Positions 7,633-16,239 of a stretch of DNA of 32,984 nucleotides are shown one piece after another. How positions within the stretch are numbered: the stretch's first letter is position 1; each line of letters begins with the position of its first letter. Origin of the DNA: Candidatus Cloacimonadota bacterium. Its GTDB lineage: Bacteria > Cloacimonadota > Cloacimonadia > Cloacimonadales > Cloacimonadaceae. Under the pieces are notes generated by a model. It worked only from the letters and a program-made list of their open reading frames with translations. It did not search any database and was not told the origin of the DNA. Both the position numbers and the translations under genes were made by a program. The stretch is from assembly GCA_020532515.1 (NCBI GenBank), contig JAJBAY010000016.1:1-32984 (forward strand), written 5' to 3'.

Positions 7633-8670
7633 TTAGTTCCCCTCGATGATGCGGATTTTCGCACCCTCGGTTAGAGATTTGATTCCCTGGGTGATCAGCA
7701 AATCGCCTTCTTCCAAACCGGAGGTGATCTCATAGGCCAATTGATCTGTGAGCCCTGTGGTTACGGGGACTCTTACAGCTTTGTCATCCTTGGCCAGCCA
7801 GACATAGCTATCACCATTTTCTTTTACCAGCAGATGACGCTCCACCACTATCACATTGGGTTTGCTGAGGATCTGGATGTCGATATCGGCAGTGACTCCG
7901 TAGCTGAGTTTAGAATTGAACCCGGGGAAGCTGGCTTCCACCCGGAAGGCCTTCCTGTTTGGGTCCATGGCCATAGCACTGGTGGTGATTCTTCCATTGA
8001 TGCTGATGTCTTCCCAGGTGGCTTTTACCGGGGTGCCTTCCTTTACTTTACTGATCTCGCTTTCTGGGACCATGATAATGGCTTTGTAACCGTTTGTAGA
8101 ACTCACGGTAAAGAGGGGTTGGCCAGGAAACACTTTTTCAGAAACGTTTACCATGATATCTGTGATCACTCCGCTGATGGGAGCCAGCACGTTTATCATC
8201 TGTTCGCTGGACTGCAGATTTGCCTTGCTCACATCAAATTGCGTCTTCACATTATCATAATCCTGCTGCGAGATGGCTCCCTGCTCTTTCAGTCTGTACA
8301 TCCGGTCATGGATGGCAGAAATGCTGTTGAAAGCACTCTGTGCCTGTTCATACTGAGCTGCGGGGGTATTGGGCGGGAATTTTATGACGAGATCGCCTTT
8401 CTTTACTCTATCGCCCACTTTGAATCTGATGCTGGTAATCACATCTCCCACCATCGCGCTGGTGGTGGATTCTTCAATGCCGCTTAAGCTGGCGTTATAT
8501 TTCAGCGTTTGCTGATAGGTAGTTCTTTCTACGGGGCTCGTGCGCACAGGCACCCCGAGTTCACTCTGCAATTGCTCCATGCTTTTCGCATCGTCAGCTT
8601 TTTTGCCGCAGCCGCTAAAGGCAAGTGCGGCTATCACTAATAGCACTATGTATATTGTTCTCTTATTCAT
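7633..8670 (-). CDS. RND efflux periplasmic adaptor (membrane fusion protein, HlyD/AcrA-like)
   Basis: 345 residues. A lipoprotein signal ends in FSGC (Cys 21), so the protein is probably anchored in the inner membrane by lipid, as AcrA is. After the signal come a short linker, the split lipoyl half-motifs (GDVITSIRFKVGDRVKKGDL and the later VLAPISGVITDIMV), a short helical hairpin between them (QYEQAQSAF to NLQSSEQM), then beta-barrel and membrane-proximal domains. I start at the ATG at 8668-8670. A GGAG box is seven bases upstream, and the tolC-like stop lies one base before it; the longer frame beginning at 8685 would overlap tolC. It bridges the RND permease and the outer-membrane channel. 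Confidence 0.9.
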   Translation of the reverse strand: MNKRTIYIVLLVIAALAFSGCGKKADDAKSMEQLQSELGVPVRTSPVERTTYQQTLKYNASLSGIEESTTSAMVGDVITSIRFKVGDRVKKGDLVIKFPPNTPAAQYEQAQSAFNSISAIHDRMYRLKEQGAISQQDYDNVKTQFDVSKANLQSSEQMINVLAPISGVITDIMVNVSEKVFPGQPLFTVSSTNGYKAIIMVPESEISKVKEGTPVKATWEDISINGRITTSAMAMDPNRKAFRVEASFPGFNSKLSYGVTADIDIQILSKPNVIVVERHLLVKENGDSYVWLAKDDKAVRVPVTTGLTDQLAYEITSGLEEGDLLITQGIKSLTEGAKIRIIEGN

Positions 8671-8671
8671 T

Positions 8672-10066
8672 TTATTTCTCCACAATCAAATTTTTGCCAA
8701 TGGCTTTTGTAAGGGCGCGCTCGCTAACTATTACATCATAGATAGCGCTGTAATATTGAAGTCTGATCGAGGACAGCATGATCTGAGCGTCAAAGACTTC
8801 CAGCTGGATGCCTACCTGATTTTCGTAGCGAATCTGGGCAAGCTCCAGATTGCGGGTGGCGAGGCGAATATTCTGCGCTTGAACCTCATAGTTTTGCAGG
8901 GCATGCTCCAGCTTCTGATGGCTCTGCTTGATATCCAGAGCGATGAGCTCCTGAGTATCCCGCTGCTGCAACTTGGCTTTGCTGAGATCGTGCCGGGCAT
9001 AGCTGACTTTATTGGTATGTGAAAATCCGGTAAAGATAGGCAGTCTAAAGCCTATGCCCACAGAATACTGAGTGCCAAAGTCATCCTTTTGAATAGCAAA
9101 TTCATCTGCGGCAGTAAAAAGCGCTGCACTGGCAGACAAAGCTATATCCGGCAAATAATTGCCTCTTTCTGCATTATATCTGATCTGCTGAATCTCAGTG
9201 GCGATATCCAGCAGCTCCAGTTCAATCCTGTTTTCCAGGCCCAAAGCCTGTGCTTCCGCCAGGGTCATTTCAGCGATCGGAGGCAATGTAAATCCCCCTT
9301 CCAGTTCGAGGTTTTCACCTTCAAAGCCAATCTGCTGTTTAAAGGCCGCCATCGCAAGACTGTAGTTATTTTCCGCAGCTAATACGTCCGGCTCCAGCTT
9401 TGCCACTTCCAAACGTGCACGCAGCACGTCAAATTCGGATACCTGACCCTCTGCACTCAGCAGTTCCACTCTCGCCAAATGCCTTCTGGCAGTCTCCAGG
9501 CCATCGCGCTGGATTTGCACTACTTTTTCACTGAGCAAGACCTGATAGAAAAGCTCTGTGGTGCTGAGGATCAGCGCCTGTTCTTTCACTTGATAATCCA
9601 GTTTTTGGATGCTGCGATAGCGAGCTACCGCTTTGATCCCATTGATCAGTTTACCGCCCAAAAACAGCACCTGATCCATCTTGAGCTGCATGGACAGCGA
9701 ACCTTCGTCCTTGGGAGAAGAAGGCATCATGGAGGCCATTATGCCATCCAAAGTGCCGGCAATGATGTAATCTGCATCAGTTGCGCTGGGTTCATCCTGC
9801 AACATACCGCTCACGCTGGGCAGGGCACCGGTGGCACTATCCGGCAAATAGGTCTTGGACAGGCCATATTGCCCCTGCAGGCTGAATTGGGGAAGCAGAG
9901 ATCCGCGCACGTCCTTGTATTGGGCATCCGCTTTACTCACTTCTTCTGCCGTCATCAGCAGGCTTTTATTGTTCTTTCTCGCCATCTCGATGCTCTCATC
10001 AAGGGTGATCGCCCCCAAAGATAGCATGCCGATCAGGCTGAGGAATACTATTAAATATCTCTTCAT
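8672..10066 (-). CDS. TolC family outer-membrane efflux protein
   Basis: 464 residues with a cleavable signal peptide (MKRYLIVFLSLIGMLSLGA). Mature TolC-type proteins form trimeric outer-membrane barrels with long periplasmic coiled-coil helices. The N-terminal ITLDESIEMARKNNKSL is the typical opening of an OEP repeat, and a second one begins near LAEAQALGLENRIELELL. Long heptad-like helices (KVVQIQRDGLETARRHLARV; ALDIKQSHQKLEHALQNYEV) alternate with short beta segments such as YSVGIGFRLPIF. It begins three bases after the TetR stop and ends one base before the adaptor start, so the outlet, adaptor and pump are encoded in order on one mRNA. Confidence 0.9.
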   Translation of the reverse strand: MKRYLIVFLSLIGMLSLGAITLDESIEMARKNNKSLLMTAEEVSKADAQYKDVRGSLLPQFSLQGQYGLSKTYLPDSATGALPSVSGMLQDEPSATDADYIIAGTLDGIMASMMPSSPKDEGSLSMQLKMDQVLFLGGKLINGIKAVARYRSIQKLDYQVKEQALILSTTELFYQVLLSEKVVQIQRDGLETARRHLARVELLSAEGQVSEFDVLRARLEVAKLEPDVLAAENNYSLAMAAFKQQIGFEGENLELEGGFTLPPIAEMTLAEAQALGLENRIELELLDIATEIQQIRYNAERGNYLPDIALSASAALFTAADEFAIQKDDFGTQYSVGIGFRLPIFTGFSHTNKVSYARHDLSKAKLQQRDTQELIALDIKQSHQKLEHALQNYEVQAQNIRLATRNLELAQIRYENQVGIQLEVFDAQIMLSSIRLQYYSAIYDVIVSERALTKAIGKNLIVEK

Positions 10067-10069
10067 ATC

Positions 10070-10669
10070 TTAACCTCTCTTAAAAACGCCATACAATACT
10101 ACATGCATGATGGCCTCATGATCGCGCTCGACCTGAGCCAATAAGCTCTCAAAATCTGTAATTACTACATTTGTATTTCCCATCAAGATCCAATCACTGA
10201 TCACGCGTACTGTGTCTTCAGTGTGCAGATTGGGGTCGATCACGCCTTCCTTTTTGCCTACTTCCATGATCTCGGCCATCAAGGTAAGCGTGGCTTCCCG
10301 ATTTTCCTTGCGAAAGTCCAGAAAGCGGTCTTGCCCGGAAAAGGGGATGCTTTTCAGACCCTCCATCCACACCGGCATGGTCTCACAGACATGACGGATG
10401 GGCTCCTGAACCAAAGTGCGGAGCTTGTTCTCAAAACCCTCTACCTCGCGCACCTTTCTGCGGATGGTATCCACAAATTCTTTGACCTGCACTTCCACCA
10501 CATTCATAAATAGCTCTTCTTTGCTGGAAAAGTAATAATAAACCGTCCCCTTGGCAATCTGCGCCTCGGCGGCGACCTCATCCAGCGAAGTCTTGTTATA
10601 ACCATAACGTGAAAAAAGCCTCGTGGCTATATCGAGGATTATCTGTTTTTTATCTTTTGCTTGATTCAT
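10070..10669 (-). CDS. TetR/AcrR family transcriptional regulator
   Basis: 199 residues. The N-terminal helix-turn-helix (about residues 8-55: ILDIATRLFSRYGYNKTSL, then EVAAEAQIAKGTVYYYFSSKEELF) is a textbook TetR DNA-binding domain. The C-terminal two thirds form the variable ligand-binding and dimerisation domain and carry no recognisable ligand signature. It is the first gene of the minus-strand efflux operon, three bases ahead of tolC. By family precedent it would repress its own operon and release DNA on binding a pump substrate. I see no clear palindromic operator directly upstream. Confidence 0.92.
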   Translation of the reverse strand: MNQAKDKKQIILDIATRLFSRYGYNKTSLDEVAAEAQIAKGTVYYYFSSKEELFMNVVEVQVKEFVDTIRRKVREVEGFENKLRTLVQEPIRHVCETMPVWMEGLKSIPFSGQDRFLDFRKENREATLTLMAEIMEVGKKEGVIDPNLHTEDTVRVISDWILMGNTNVVITDFESLLAQVERDHEAIMHVVLYGVFKRG

Positions 10670-11264
10670 AATAATCTTCTCTTTTACTTGTTTAGCTCCT
10701 GTATCTCATTTTTTTATGCACTGTGCCCTGATTATCAAGCAGAAAAAGCAAAAGCAGGATAGGCTTATGTTTTTTCTATCTTAACACAGGGCAGTCAGTT
10801 GAGTCTGTGTTTAGGCTTGCCTTAGCCAAGCTGTGTGCCATTCTTGCTATCGCGATATATTTGTCAACCCCTTTCTGACTATCTGAGGGATATAGTCAGT
10901 TTGCTCAAGCTGTAAGCCAGCTCTTTTTAGCCGCCAAAGCGCTATCTTTCCTGTATCTTAGCCCTCGCTTTAGCCTTTCTTTTGTTTCTGTTTTTGTTTA
11001 AGATCCAAACAGACTGCAAGCTATTCTCTATTAAAATGAGAGTTTAGACAGGAACATAAACTGCGGGATCGAAAATATATTGACGAATAATTCGATTGGA
11101 AATATTGTGTAACTTAACAATAGAAATATTTAAAATTGGATTTTGTGAGGCTGGCGTCGCCCCTTGAAACCCTCGGGCAATATATCAGCCTTGAAAAGTG
11201 AACTGCGGTATTATGCCTGAACCCTTGGCGCAGCTTTAACCCAAAGAAATGATAAGGATGATCA
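10670..11264. other. gene-free divergent intergenic region
   Basis: About 595 bases between tetR (-) and the lipoprotein gene (+) with no credible gene. It contains one good hairpin, CTGACTAT (10875-10882) pairing exactly with ATAGTCAG (10892-10899) around a 9-base loop, and a candidate promoter at 11080-11108. I see no tRNA, rRNA or recognised riboswitch. The region is pyrimidine-rich on the plus strand around 10920-11000. Confidence 0.6.
11080..11108 (+). promoter_or_regulatory. candidate promoter for the lipoprotein gene
   Basis: TTGACG (11080-11085), a 17-base spacer, then TATTGT (11103-11108). A near-palindrome CGAATAATTCG (11084-11094) overlaps the spacer and could be an operator. It is about 155 bases upstream of the lipoprotein start. 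Only motif matching supports it. Confidence 0.35.
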
Positions 11265-11864
11265 ATGAAAAGCTTAAGTCTCTTGACGCTATTGGCTGTG
11301 ATCTTACTTTGTGTTGGATGCGCTCAAAACATCCCCATGAAGAATAGTATTAACGAGTATGTATTGATAAACATCAAGACATCAAGTCAAAAGGGTATAA
11401 ACTATTCGTTTTCTACAAACCTGACAGGCACAAAGCTCCCCTTGTATGGCAGGAATAAGACCCGAAAGTCTGACAACTATATCTGTGATGAGAATGCTGC
11501 ATTTAGCTCTATGTTGAAAGAATATGTTGAGAACAAGTTTCTCGAAATATCAGAGACATCTCCAATTTCCCTGAATATCAAATTAGTCGACTTCTATGTC
11601 GAATACTACCCTACAGATAACGCCGGTACGCAAGCACTCAATATCCTTGCAAACCTTGAGTCAAATCACCTCAGTAGCGCAAAGCTATCCTTGGTGGCGA
11701 CTCTTGCAATAGATGGTCAGGAGACTCACAAACGCATTACCGCCAGCGCCGATGTAATCTCGTCTGGTGAACAAGACGAAGTGGTCATTGGAGACTCCAT
11801 TAATCAAGCAAACAACAAGGCTCTGATGCTGATAAATGCTTTCCTGGCTGAGAATGGAATGTAG
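11265..11864 (+). CDS. hypothetical lipoprotein, possibly YajG-like
   Basis: 199 residues. The signal peptide (MKSLSLLTLLAVILLCVGC) ends in a somewhat atypical lipobox with Cys at -3, giving a lipidated Cys at residue 19. The mature part has a polar alpha/beta pattern: a central LKEYVENKFLEI helix, two beta strands (SLNIKLVDFYVEYYPT and AKLSLVATLAI) and a C-terminal helix. This arrangement recalls the YajG lipoprotein family, but I cannot confirm it. AAGGA lies six bases upstream of the ATG. It stands alone, flanked by long non-coding DNA, and its codons look more AT-rich than those of neighbouring genes, which could mean late acquisition. No function can be assigned. Confidence 0.75.
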   Translation: MKSLSLLTLLAVILLCVGCAQNIPMKNSINEYVLINIKTSSQKGINYSFSTNLTGTKLPLYGRNKTRKSDNYICDENAAFSSMLKEYVENKFLEISETSPISLNIKLVDFYVEYYPTDNAGTQALNILANLESNHLSSAKLSLVATLAIDGQETHKRITASADVISSGEQDEVVIGDSINQANNKALMLINAFLAENGM

Positions 11865-12016
11865 AGACTTTCTACCTCTTGATCCTGTAAAAACTATGTG
11901 ATCTGCGAGAGAAATGATAAATCACTGAGAGCAGTGAGGCTTATTAGCGGATAAGGGTGGCTAAGATGAGCCTGATTATGGCCTGCTCGTCGTTTCCTGC
12001 CGGACTTTAACGGCAG
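11865..12016. other. short intergenic region with a hairpin behind hisC
   Basis: 152 bases between the convergent lipoprotein and hisC genes. CTGCCG (11997-12002) and CGGCAG (12011-12016) form a 6-bp hairpin immediately downstream of the hisC stop on the minus strand. There is no T-run, so it is not a classical terminator. Confidence 0.4.
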
Positions 12017-13120
12017 TCATTTAGCCAAATATGCCCTCACTTGATCCCTAAAAGCGTTTACTGCATCCTCACAAGAGATGCTTACCCGCAGGCAGCTCTT
12101 CAGTGCCGGATGTGAACCAACATTTCGCACTGTGATATCATGTTCTTGCAGGTGATTGTACAGATCATCGCTCTTTCCAGCCAGCGAAAATGTGAGGAAA
12201 TTGGTGGCGGAGGGATGCACTATGAGCTGCGGTAGCTCTTTCAGATCCCGGTAAAGTCTATCCCTCAAGGCTTTGATCTGCTGCACATGTCCCAAGAAAA
12301 GCTCTTTGTTTTCCAGAATGCAGAGCGCAAAGGCCTTCACTAAGGAACTGGTATGGAAGGTGATCTGCGTTTTCCAGAGTTCAGCGATGTTCTGGGGCGA
12401 GGAGATCGCATAGCCAAAGCGCAGTCCAGCGGCAGAAAAGCCTTTGGAAAAGCTACGGATGAGGATCAGATTGGGATATTCATCCAGCTCAGAGACGAAG
12501 CTGACTCCCGAAAACTCATAATAAGCCTCATCTACCACTACCAGCTTATCCGGCAGGGCTGTGATGATTTGCCGGATCTGCTCTGCAGGCAAGAGATTAG
12601 CGGTGGGGTTATTGGGATTGCACAGTATGGCCAGACGGCAATCGGGATCCTGGGCGAGCTCGATGTATCTTTCTACATCGAAGCTAAAATCAGCTCTCAT
12701 ATCCAGAAAGCGGATACCCAGATCCACTGCTCCGCACATGGTGGCGTAATCAAAATATGAAGGCGCGAGGCTGAGGGCAAAGCTTTGCGCATTCTCCCTC
12801 ACTGCCAGAAAGAGGTGATAGAGCATGTCATCTGCCCCGTTACCAAAGAGAATCTGCTCCTTTTTCACCCCGGCATAATCTGCCAGTCTTTGGTGGAGAA
12901 GATCTGTGGTGGGTGACATATAGCGATTCAGGGAAAGCTGCTCCAGCCGCTTTAGAAAATCCTTTTGGATCAGTTGATAAGGGTCTTGGCAGCCTTCATT
13001 CAAGGCCACCATGAGCTTTCTGGGGCTAATGTCTATCGTAGGAGCTTGTTTATCTTTCAGGTCACTGCGAAAAAGGCTCGCTTTGGAATCTGCCATATTT
13101 GTGGAGGATTTACTCGTCAC
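12017..13120 (-). CDS. hisC: histidinol-phosphate aminotransferase family (class I/II PLP)
   Basis: 367 residues. It would transfer an amino group between glutamate and imidazole-acetol phosphate in histidine synthesis; related enzymes also act on aromatic 2-oxo acids. The fold signatures are LFGNGADDMLYHLF (phosphate contact region), LCNPNNPTAN, VVDEAYYEF and the Schiff-base lysine in SFSKGFSAAGLRFGY (about residue 226). The start is a GTG at 13120, supported by a strong AAAGGAG box; an ATG eight codons later is possible but has no such box. The first 30 or so residues before NEGCQDPY are longer and more polar than usual. No other his genes are nearby, so a role in aromatic amino acid transamination is equally open given the shikimate genes in this window. 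Confidence 0.85.
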   Translation of the reverse strand: MTSKSSTNMADSKASLFRSDLKDKQAPTIDISPRKLMVALNEGCQDPYQLIQKDFLKRLEQLSLNRYMSPTTDLLHQRLADYAGVKKEQILFGNGADDMLYHLFLAVRENAQSFALSLAPSYFDYATMCGAVDLGIRFLDMRADFSFDVERYIELAQDPDCRLAILCNPNNPTANLLPAEQIRQIITALPDKLVVVDEAYYEFSGVSFVSELDEYPNLILIRSFSKGFSAAGLRFGYAISSPQNIAELWKTQITFHTSSLVKAFALCILENKELFLGHVQQIKALRDRLYRDLKELPQLIVHPSATNFLTFSLAGKSDDLYNHLQEHDITVRNVGSHPALKSCLRVSISCEDAVNAFRDQVRAYLAK

Positions 13121-13168
13121 GATGTTCTCCTTTATATATCCTTTGGCTTATTTTAGTCTAAATTTACA

Positions 13169-13198
13169 ATAAAAAAAAGGCTGCTCGAAAGCAGCCTT
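13169..13198 (-). terminator. strong terminator after the HU-COX24 pair
   Basis: AAGGCTGC (13177-13184), loop TCGAAA, GCAGCCTT (13191-13198): a perfect 8-bp stem. On the minus strand it is followed directly by a long T-run (the A-run at 13171-13178). It starts six bases past the stop of the 30-residue gene and separates it from hisC. Confidence 0.9.
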
Positions 13199-13203
13199 GT
13201 GAA

Positions 13204-13296
13204 TTATTTTTTGTGTTTGTGACGGTTTTTACGCAGGCGTTTTTTCCGTTTATGGGTTGCGATTTTATGACGTTTTTTCTTCTTTCCGCAAGGCAT
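13204..13296 (-). CDS. AURKAIP1/COX24-domain small ribosomal protein (mS38/bS22-like)
   Basis: 30 residues. The ATG is at 13294-13296 and the stop at 13204-13206. The peptide starts MPCGKKKKRHKIATHKRKKR and continues LRKNRHKHKK. About two thirds of its residues are Lys, Arg or His. It matches the short AURKAIP1/COX24 proteins known from Bacteroidota and relatives, which correspond to the C-terminus of mitochondrial mS38 and to the small-subunit protein bS22 of mycobacteria; these sit in 16S rRNA near the decoding region. An AGGA box eight bases upstream overlaps the HU stop codon, so the two genes are probably translated from one mRNA. A strong terminator follows. The assignment is from recalled sequence pattern and not from a search. 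Confidence 0.85.
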   Translation of the reverse strand: MPCGKKKKRHKIATHKRKKRLRKNRHKHKK

Positions 13297-13305
13297 ATCA
13301 GCGTC

Positions 13306-13596
13306 CTAGCTTACGATTTTCAGATCGACGACACTATTTTTGAATTCGCGGGAGAACTTGAAAGTGGGAACTGTGCGTTCTGGTACCGGAACCTTTTCAT
13401 CGGTCTTGGGGTTGCGACCCATACGTGGTTTACGGGTCTTGAGACGGAATGTGCCAAAGCCACGAATTTCCAAGTGGTGGCCTTCACTCAAAATGTCTTT
13501 GACTCCCTGAAATAGGGCATCTACTACTACTGCGACGTCTTTTCGGATAATACCCGTGTTTTCCGAGATTTCCTTTACAAGATCGGCTTTTGTCAT
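13306..13596 (-). CDS. HU family DNA-binding protein
   Basis: 96 residues, the normal HU/IHF size. It is a small dimeric nucleoid protein that bends DNA without strong sequence preference. The start is the ATG at 13594-13596, with AAGGAG seven bases upstream; the longer frame from 13620 would add eight residues without a better site. The helical N-terminus (MTKADLVKEISENTGI) is followed by the diagnostic IRGFGTFRLKTRKPRMGRNP, whose RMGRNPKT lies on the DNA-binding arm. The C-terminus is slightly longer than classical HU. The 30-residue COX24-type gene follows at once, and a candidate promoter lies at 13666-13692. Confidence 0.93.
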   Translation of the reverse strand: MTKADLVKEISENTGIIRKDVAVVVDALFQGVKDILSEGHHLEIRGFGTFRLKTRKPRMGRNPKTDEKVPVPERTVPTFKFSREFKNSVVDLKIVS

Positions 13597-13665
13597 GTTG
13601 CTACTCCTTAAACTAAGCATTTTATTTTATTCGATTCGATAATCATCGTTCCAATAAGATACTCA

Positions 13666-13692
13666 ATGTTATGGGCTTAGGATTTATGTCAA
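13666..13692 (-). promoter_or_regulatory. candidate promoter for HU-COX24
   Basis: On the minus strand a perfect TTGACA (13687-13692) is followed, 15 bases on, by TAACAT (13666-13671), about 70 bases ahead of the HU start. The spacing is short, so the -10 is uncertain. Confidence 0.35.
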
Positions 13693-13773
13693 GGGAAAAA
13701 TGCAGATACACTTTGTCTTAGGGTTTTTTGCTGAGCTTGAAAGCGCCAAAGTCTGGAATCCCAAAGTCTCTGC

Positions 13774-13801
13774 TTGACACAAACTGCCAATGCAAAAACA
13801 T
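13774..13801 (+). promoter_or_regulatory. candidate promoter for rpmE
   Basis: TTGACA (13774-13779) lies 62 bases ahead of the rpmE ATG. A 16-base spacer leads to AAACAT (13796-13801). The -35 is a perfect match and the -10 is poor. It is back to back with the HU promoter candidate. Confidence 0.35.
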
Positions 13802-13841
13802 GGGACAAAATATTCTTTAATTCATGCAAGGAGCAAGATAA

Positions 13842-14060
13842 ATGAAAGAAGGAATTCATCCGAAATACACAAAGGCCATCATTACCTGTGCCTGCGGGAA
13901 CACCTTTGAAACCGCCAGCACCAAGGGGAACATGCAGGTGGATATCTGCAATGTATGCCACCCCTTTTATACTGGTAAACAGAAGATTTTGGACACCGCT
14001 GGCCGGGTGGAAAAATTCAATAAGAAATACAAAATCGCCAAAACCGAAACAGAGAACTAG
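13842..14060 (+). CDS. rpmE: 50S ribosomal protein L31 (bL31, zinc-binding type)
   Basis: 72 residues. bL31 bridges the large subunit to the small-subunit head. The sequence opens [20 protein letters not shown], the usual C+ form. Four cysteines, in CAC and CNVC, form the zinc site expected of the zinc-binding paralogue. [20 protein letters not shown] is the family signature. AAGGAG sits eight bases upstream of the ATG. A terminator follows, so it is probably a single-gene transcript, although the rpmE-DUF1385-prfA order is common in other bacteria. Confidence 0.95.
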   Translation: MKEGIHPKYTKAIITCACGNTFETASTKGNMQVDICNVCHPFYTGKQKILDTAGRVEKFNKKYKIAKTETEN

Positions 14061-14077
14061 TTCTCTTTCAAGACTAT

Positions 14078-14118
14078 ACGCCAGTCTGCCTCAGTATATG
14101 AGGAGAGTGGCGTTTTTC
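14078..14118 (+). terminator. terminator after rpmE
   Basis: ACGCCA (14078-14083) pairs with TGGCGT (14108-14113), with a second inner CCTCA/TGAGG pairing, followed by TTTTTCTTT. It is 17 bases after the rpmE stop. Confidence 0.75.
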
Positions 14119-14201
14119 TTTGTGGGAAACAACTCAGTTTGTGGCTATCATTTACTGAAGCTGTCACAAAAGACAATTAAACAAGGAAAAGGGATTATAT
14201 C

Positions 14202-15170
14202 ATGAAAAAAGAAATAAGCGTAGGCGGACAAGCGGTAATCGAAGGCGTAATGATGCGCGGACCGGAACGTCTGGCTACCGCTATACGCAGAAAAAACGGG
14301 GATATAGAGCTCAAGCTCACTCCCTTTATCAGTCTTACTCAAAAGCATAAGTTCTTGGGCCTGCCCATCATCCGGGGTTTTGTATCCCTGCTCGAGATGA
14401 TGAAGATCGGTCTTTCCACCCTCAATTTTTCTGCCGGACGCTATGAGCTGGACCTGATAGCCGAAGAGGAAGCCCAAGGGAAAGTGAGCAAAAAGAAACG
14501 CCCATGGGCAGAAAAAGGCGCTGAAATTGGCAGCTATATCATCGCCTTCGGCCTGGCTTTTTTGCTGTTTGGACTTTTGCCTTATAAGCTGGCGGATTGG
14601 ATGAGGCTTTCCAAGCAGGATTTCTTTTTCAATCTTTTTGCAGGAGGCCTCCGGATAGTATTCTTTGTACTCTATGTGTGGTTGATCTCACTGATGAAAG
14701 ACGTCAAGCGTCTCTTCCGTTATCATGGCGCAGAGCATAAAAATGTGAACGCCTATGAGCATAACAGCAATCTGCTGATCGATGATATCCAGACTTATAC
14801 CACCATTCATCCCCGCTGTGGCACCAGCTTTATGTTCTTTGTGCTGCTGGTGGGCATCCTGATCTTTTCCATCACGGATACGCTGGTCTCGCATTTTATC
14901 CTGAAAAGCACTATTCCGATGTATCTGCGCTTGGGCTACCATCTGCTAATGATCCCCATCATTTCAGGCGTGAGCTACGAAGTGCTGAAGTTTTCCGGAA
15001 GGAATCTGAAACACCCTTTGGTAAAGATAATGACCGTTCCCGGCATGGCTTTGCAGCGCATTACCACTCAGCCGCCGGATGATGATATGATCGAGACTGC
15101 CCTGGTGGCCATGAAGGCCGCTTTGGATATGGATTATAGCACGCACAAGGTAACCCTGTTGGGAAGCTAA
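14202..15170 (+). CDS. DUF1385 family membrane protein (YqhQ-like)
   Basis: 322 residues. The N-terminal signature [14 protein letters not shown] is diagnostic for the family, whose biochemical role is unknown. After a basic/acidic linker ([15 protein letters not shown]) come several membrane helices. Between them lie the conserved [13 protein letters not shown] and HPRCGTSF motifs, whose His, Glu and Cys residues could form a metal or catalytic site. It starts the prfA operon: its stop is one base before the prfA ATG. The DUF1385-prfA neighbourhood is widespread, which suggests a link to translation or membrane homeostasis without proving it. Confidence 0.9.
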   Translation: MKKEISVGGQAVIEGVMMRGPERLATAIRRKNGDIELKLTPFISLTQKHKFLGLPIIRGFVSLLEMMKIGLSTLNFSAGRYELDLIAEEEAQGKVSKKKRPWAEKGAEIGSYIIAFGLAFLLFGLLPYKLADWMRLSKQDFFFNLFAGGLRIVFFVLYVWLISLMKDVKRLFRYHGAEHKNVNAYEHNSNLLIDDIQTYTTIHPRCGTSFMFFVLLVGILIFSITDTLVSHFILKSTIPMYLRLGYHLLMIPIISGVSYEVLKFSGRNLKHPLVKIMTVPGMALQRITTQPPDDDMIETALVAMKAALDMDYSTHKVTLLGS

Positions 15171-15171
15171 T

Positions 15172-16239
15172 ATGATGCCAATCGAGAAACTGGAAAGCTT
15201 TAGAGAAGAATTTCTGATTCTTCAGGAAAAGGTATCAGATTCCTCACTGATGAGCGATGCGCGCGAGTATAGAAAGCTCATGCGCCGCTACAAGGAGCTG
15301 TCTGGGATCCTCTCAGCCTGGGATAGATATCAGAGTATTCAAAAGCAGATCCAGGAAGCCAAAACCATGCACGATAATGAAAGCGATCCCGAGATGGTAG
15401 CGCTGGCCAAAGAAGAAATAAACAGCCAGACTGAAGCTTTGGAGCATGCCGAGCTTGAGCTGCGAGACCTGCTCATTCCCAATGATCCCAACGACGAGAA
15501 AAACGCCATTATCGAGATCAGAGCAGGAACCGGCGGTGAAGAAGCCGCACTCTTTGTGGCGGATCTTTATCGTATGTACAGCTATTATGCCGAGCAAAAG
15601 GGCTGGAAAAAGCAGATCATCGACATGAACGAAACCGGCTTGGGTGGCTTCAAAGAAGTGGTAATGCTCCTCAGCGGTGAAAATGCCTATGGACTGATGC
15701 GTTTTGAAAGCGGAGTGCACCGCGTGCAAAGAGTTCCTGTCACAGAATCCAGCGGCCGCATCCACACCTCTGCGGTTACCGTAGCCGTGTTTCCAGAAGC
15801 CGAAGATATCGATATGGAGATCAGTGACAACGACCTGCGCATAGACGTCTATCGCAGCAGCGGAAATGGCGGGCAAAGCGTGAATACCACAGATTCTGCG
15901 GTGCGCATCACCCACGTCCCCACCGGCCTCGTGGTCACCTGTCAGGACGAAAAGTCGCAAATCAAGAACAAAGCCAAGGCCATGAAGGTGATGCGCAGTA
16001 AATTGCTGGACCTGCAGATCAGCAAACAGGAGCAGGAAATTGCTTCTTCCCGCAAGGCGCAAGTATCCACCGGAGACCGCTCTGCCAAGATCAGAACCTA
16101 CAATTTTCCACAGTCCAGAGTCACAGATCACAGAATAAACTTGACAAGCTACAATCTCGATGGTTTTTTGGCAGGGAACATAGATGACTTTGTCCAGTCT
16201 CTCAGAATGGCCTGGAGGAATGAAAAGGTAAATGAGTAA
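15172..16239 (+). CDS. prfA: peptide chain release factor 1
   Basis: 355 residues. RF1 recognises UAA and UAG and triggers peptide release on the ribosome. The tripeptide stop-codon motif is PVT (about 189-191; PAT in E. coli), placing it with RF1 and not RF2 (SPF). The catalytic GGQ is at 233-235 within [17 protein letters not shown]. The C-terminal [14 protein letters not shown] is typical. The protein starts MMPIEKLE; the second Met is an equally plausible start. The gene overlaps the next one by eight bases (ATGAGTAA). The prmC methyltransferase gene that often follows prfA is absent here. Confidence 0.96.
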   Translation: MMPIEKLESFREEFLILQEKVSDSSLMSDAREYRKLMRRYKELSGILSAWDRYQSIQKQIQEAKTMHDNESDPEMVALAKEEINSQTEALEHAELELRDLLIPNDPNDEKNAIIEIRAGTGGEEAALFVADLYRMYSYYAEQKGWKKQIIDMNETGLGGFKEVVMLLSGENAYGLMRFESGVHRVQRVPVTESSGRIHTSAVTVAVFPEAEDIDMEISDNDLRIDVYRSSGNGGQSVNTTDSAVRITHVPTGLVVTCQDEKSQIKNKAKAMKVMRSKLLDLQISKQEQEIASSRKAQVSTGDRSAKIRTYNFPQSRVTDHRINLTSYNLDGFLAGNIDDFVQSLRMAWRNEKVNE

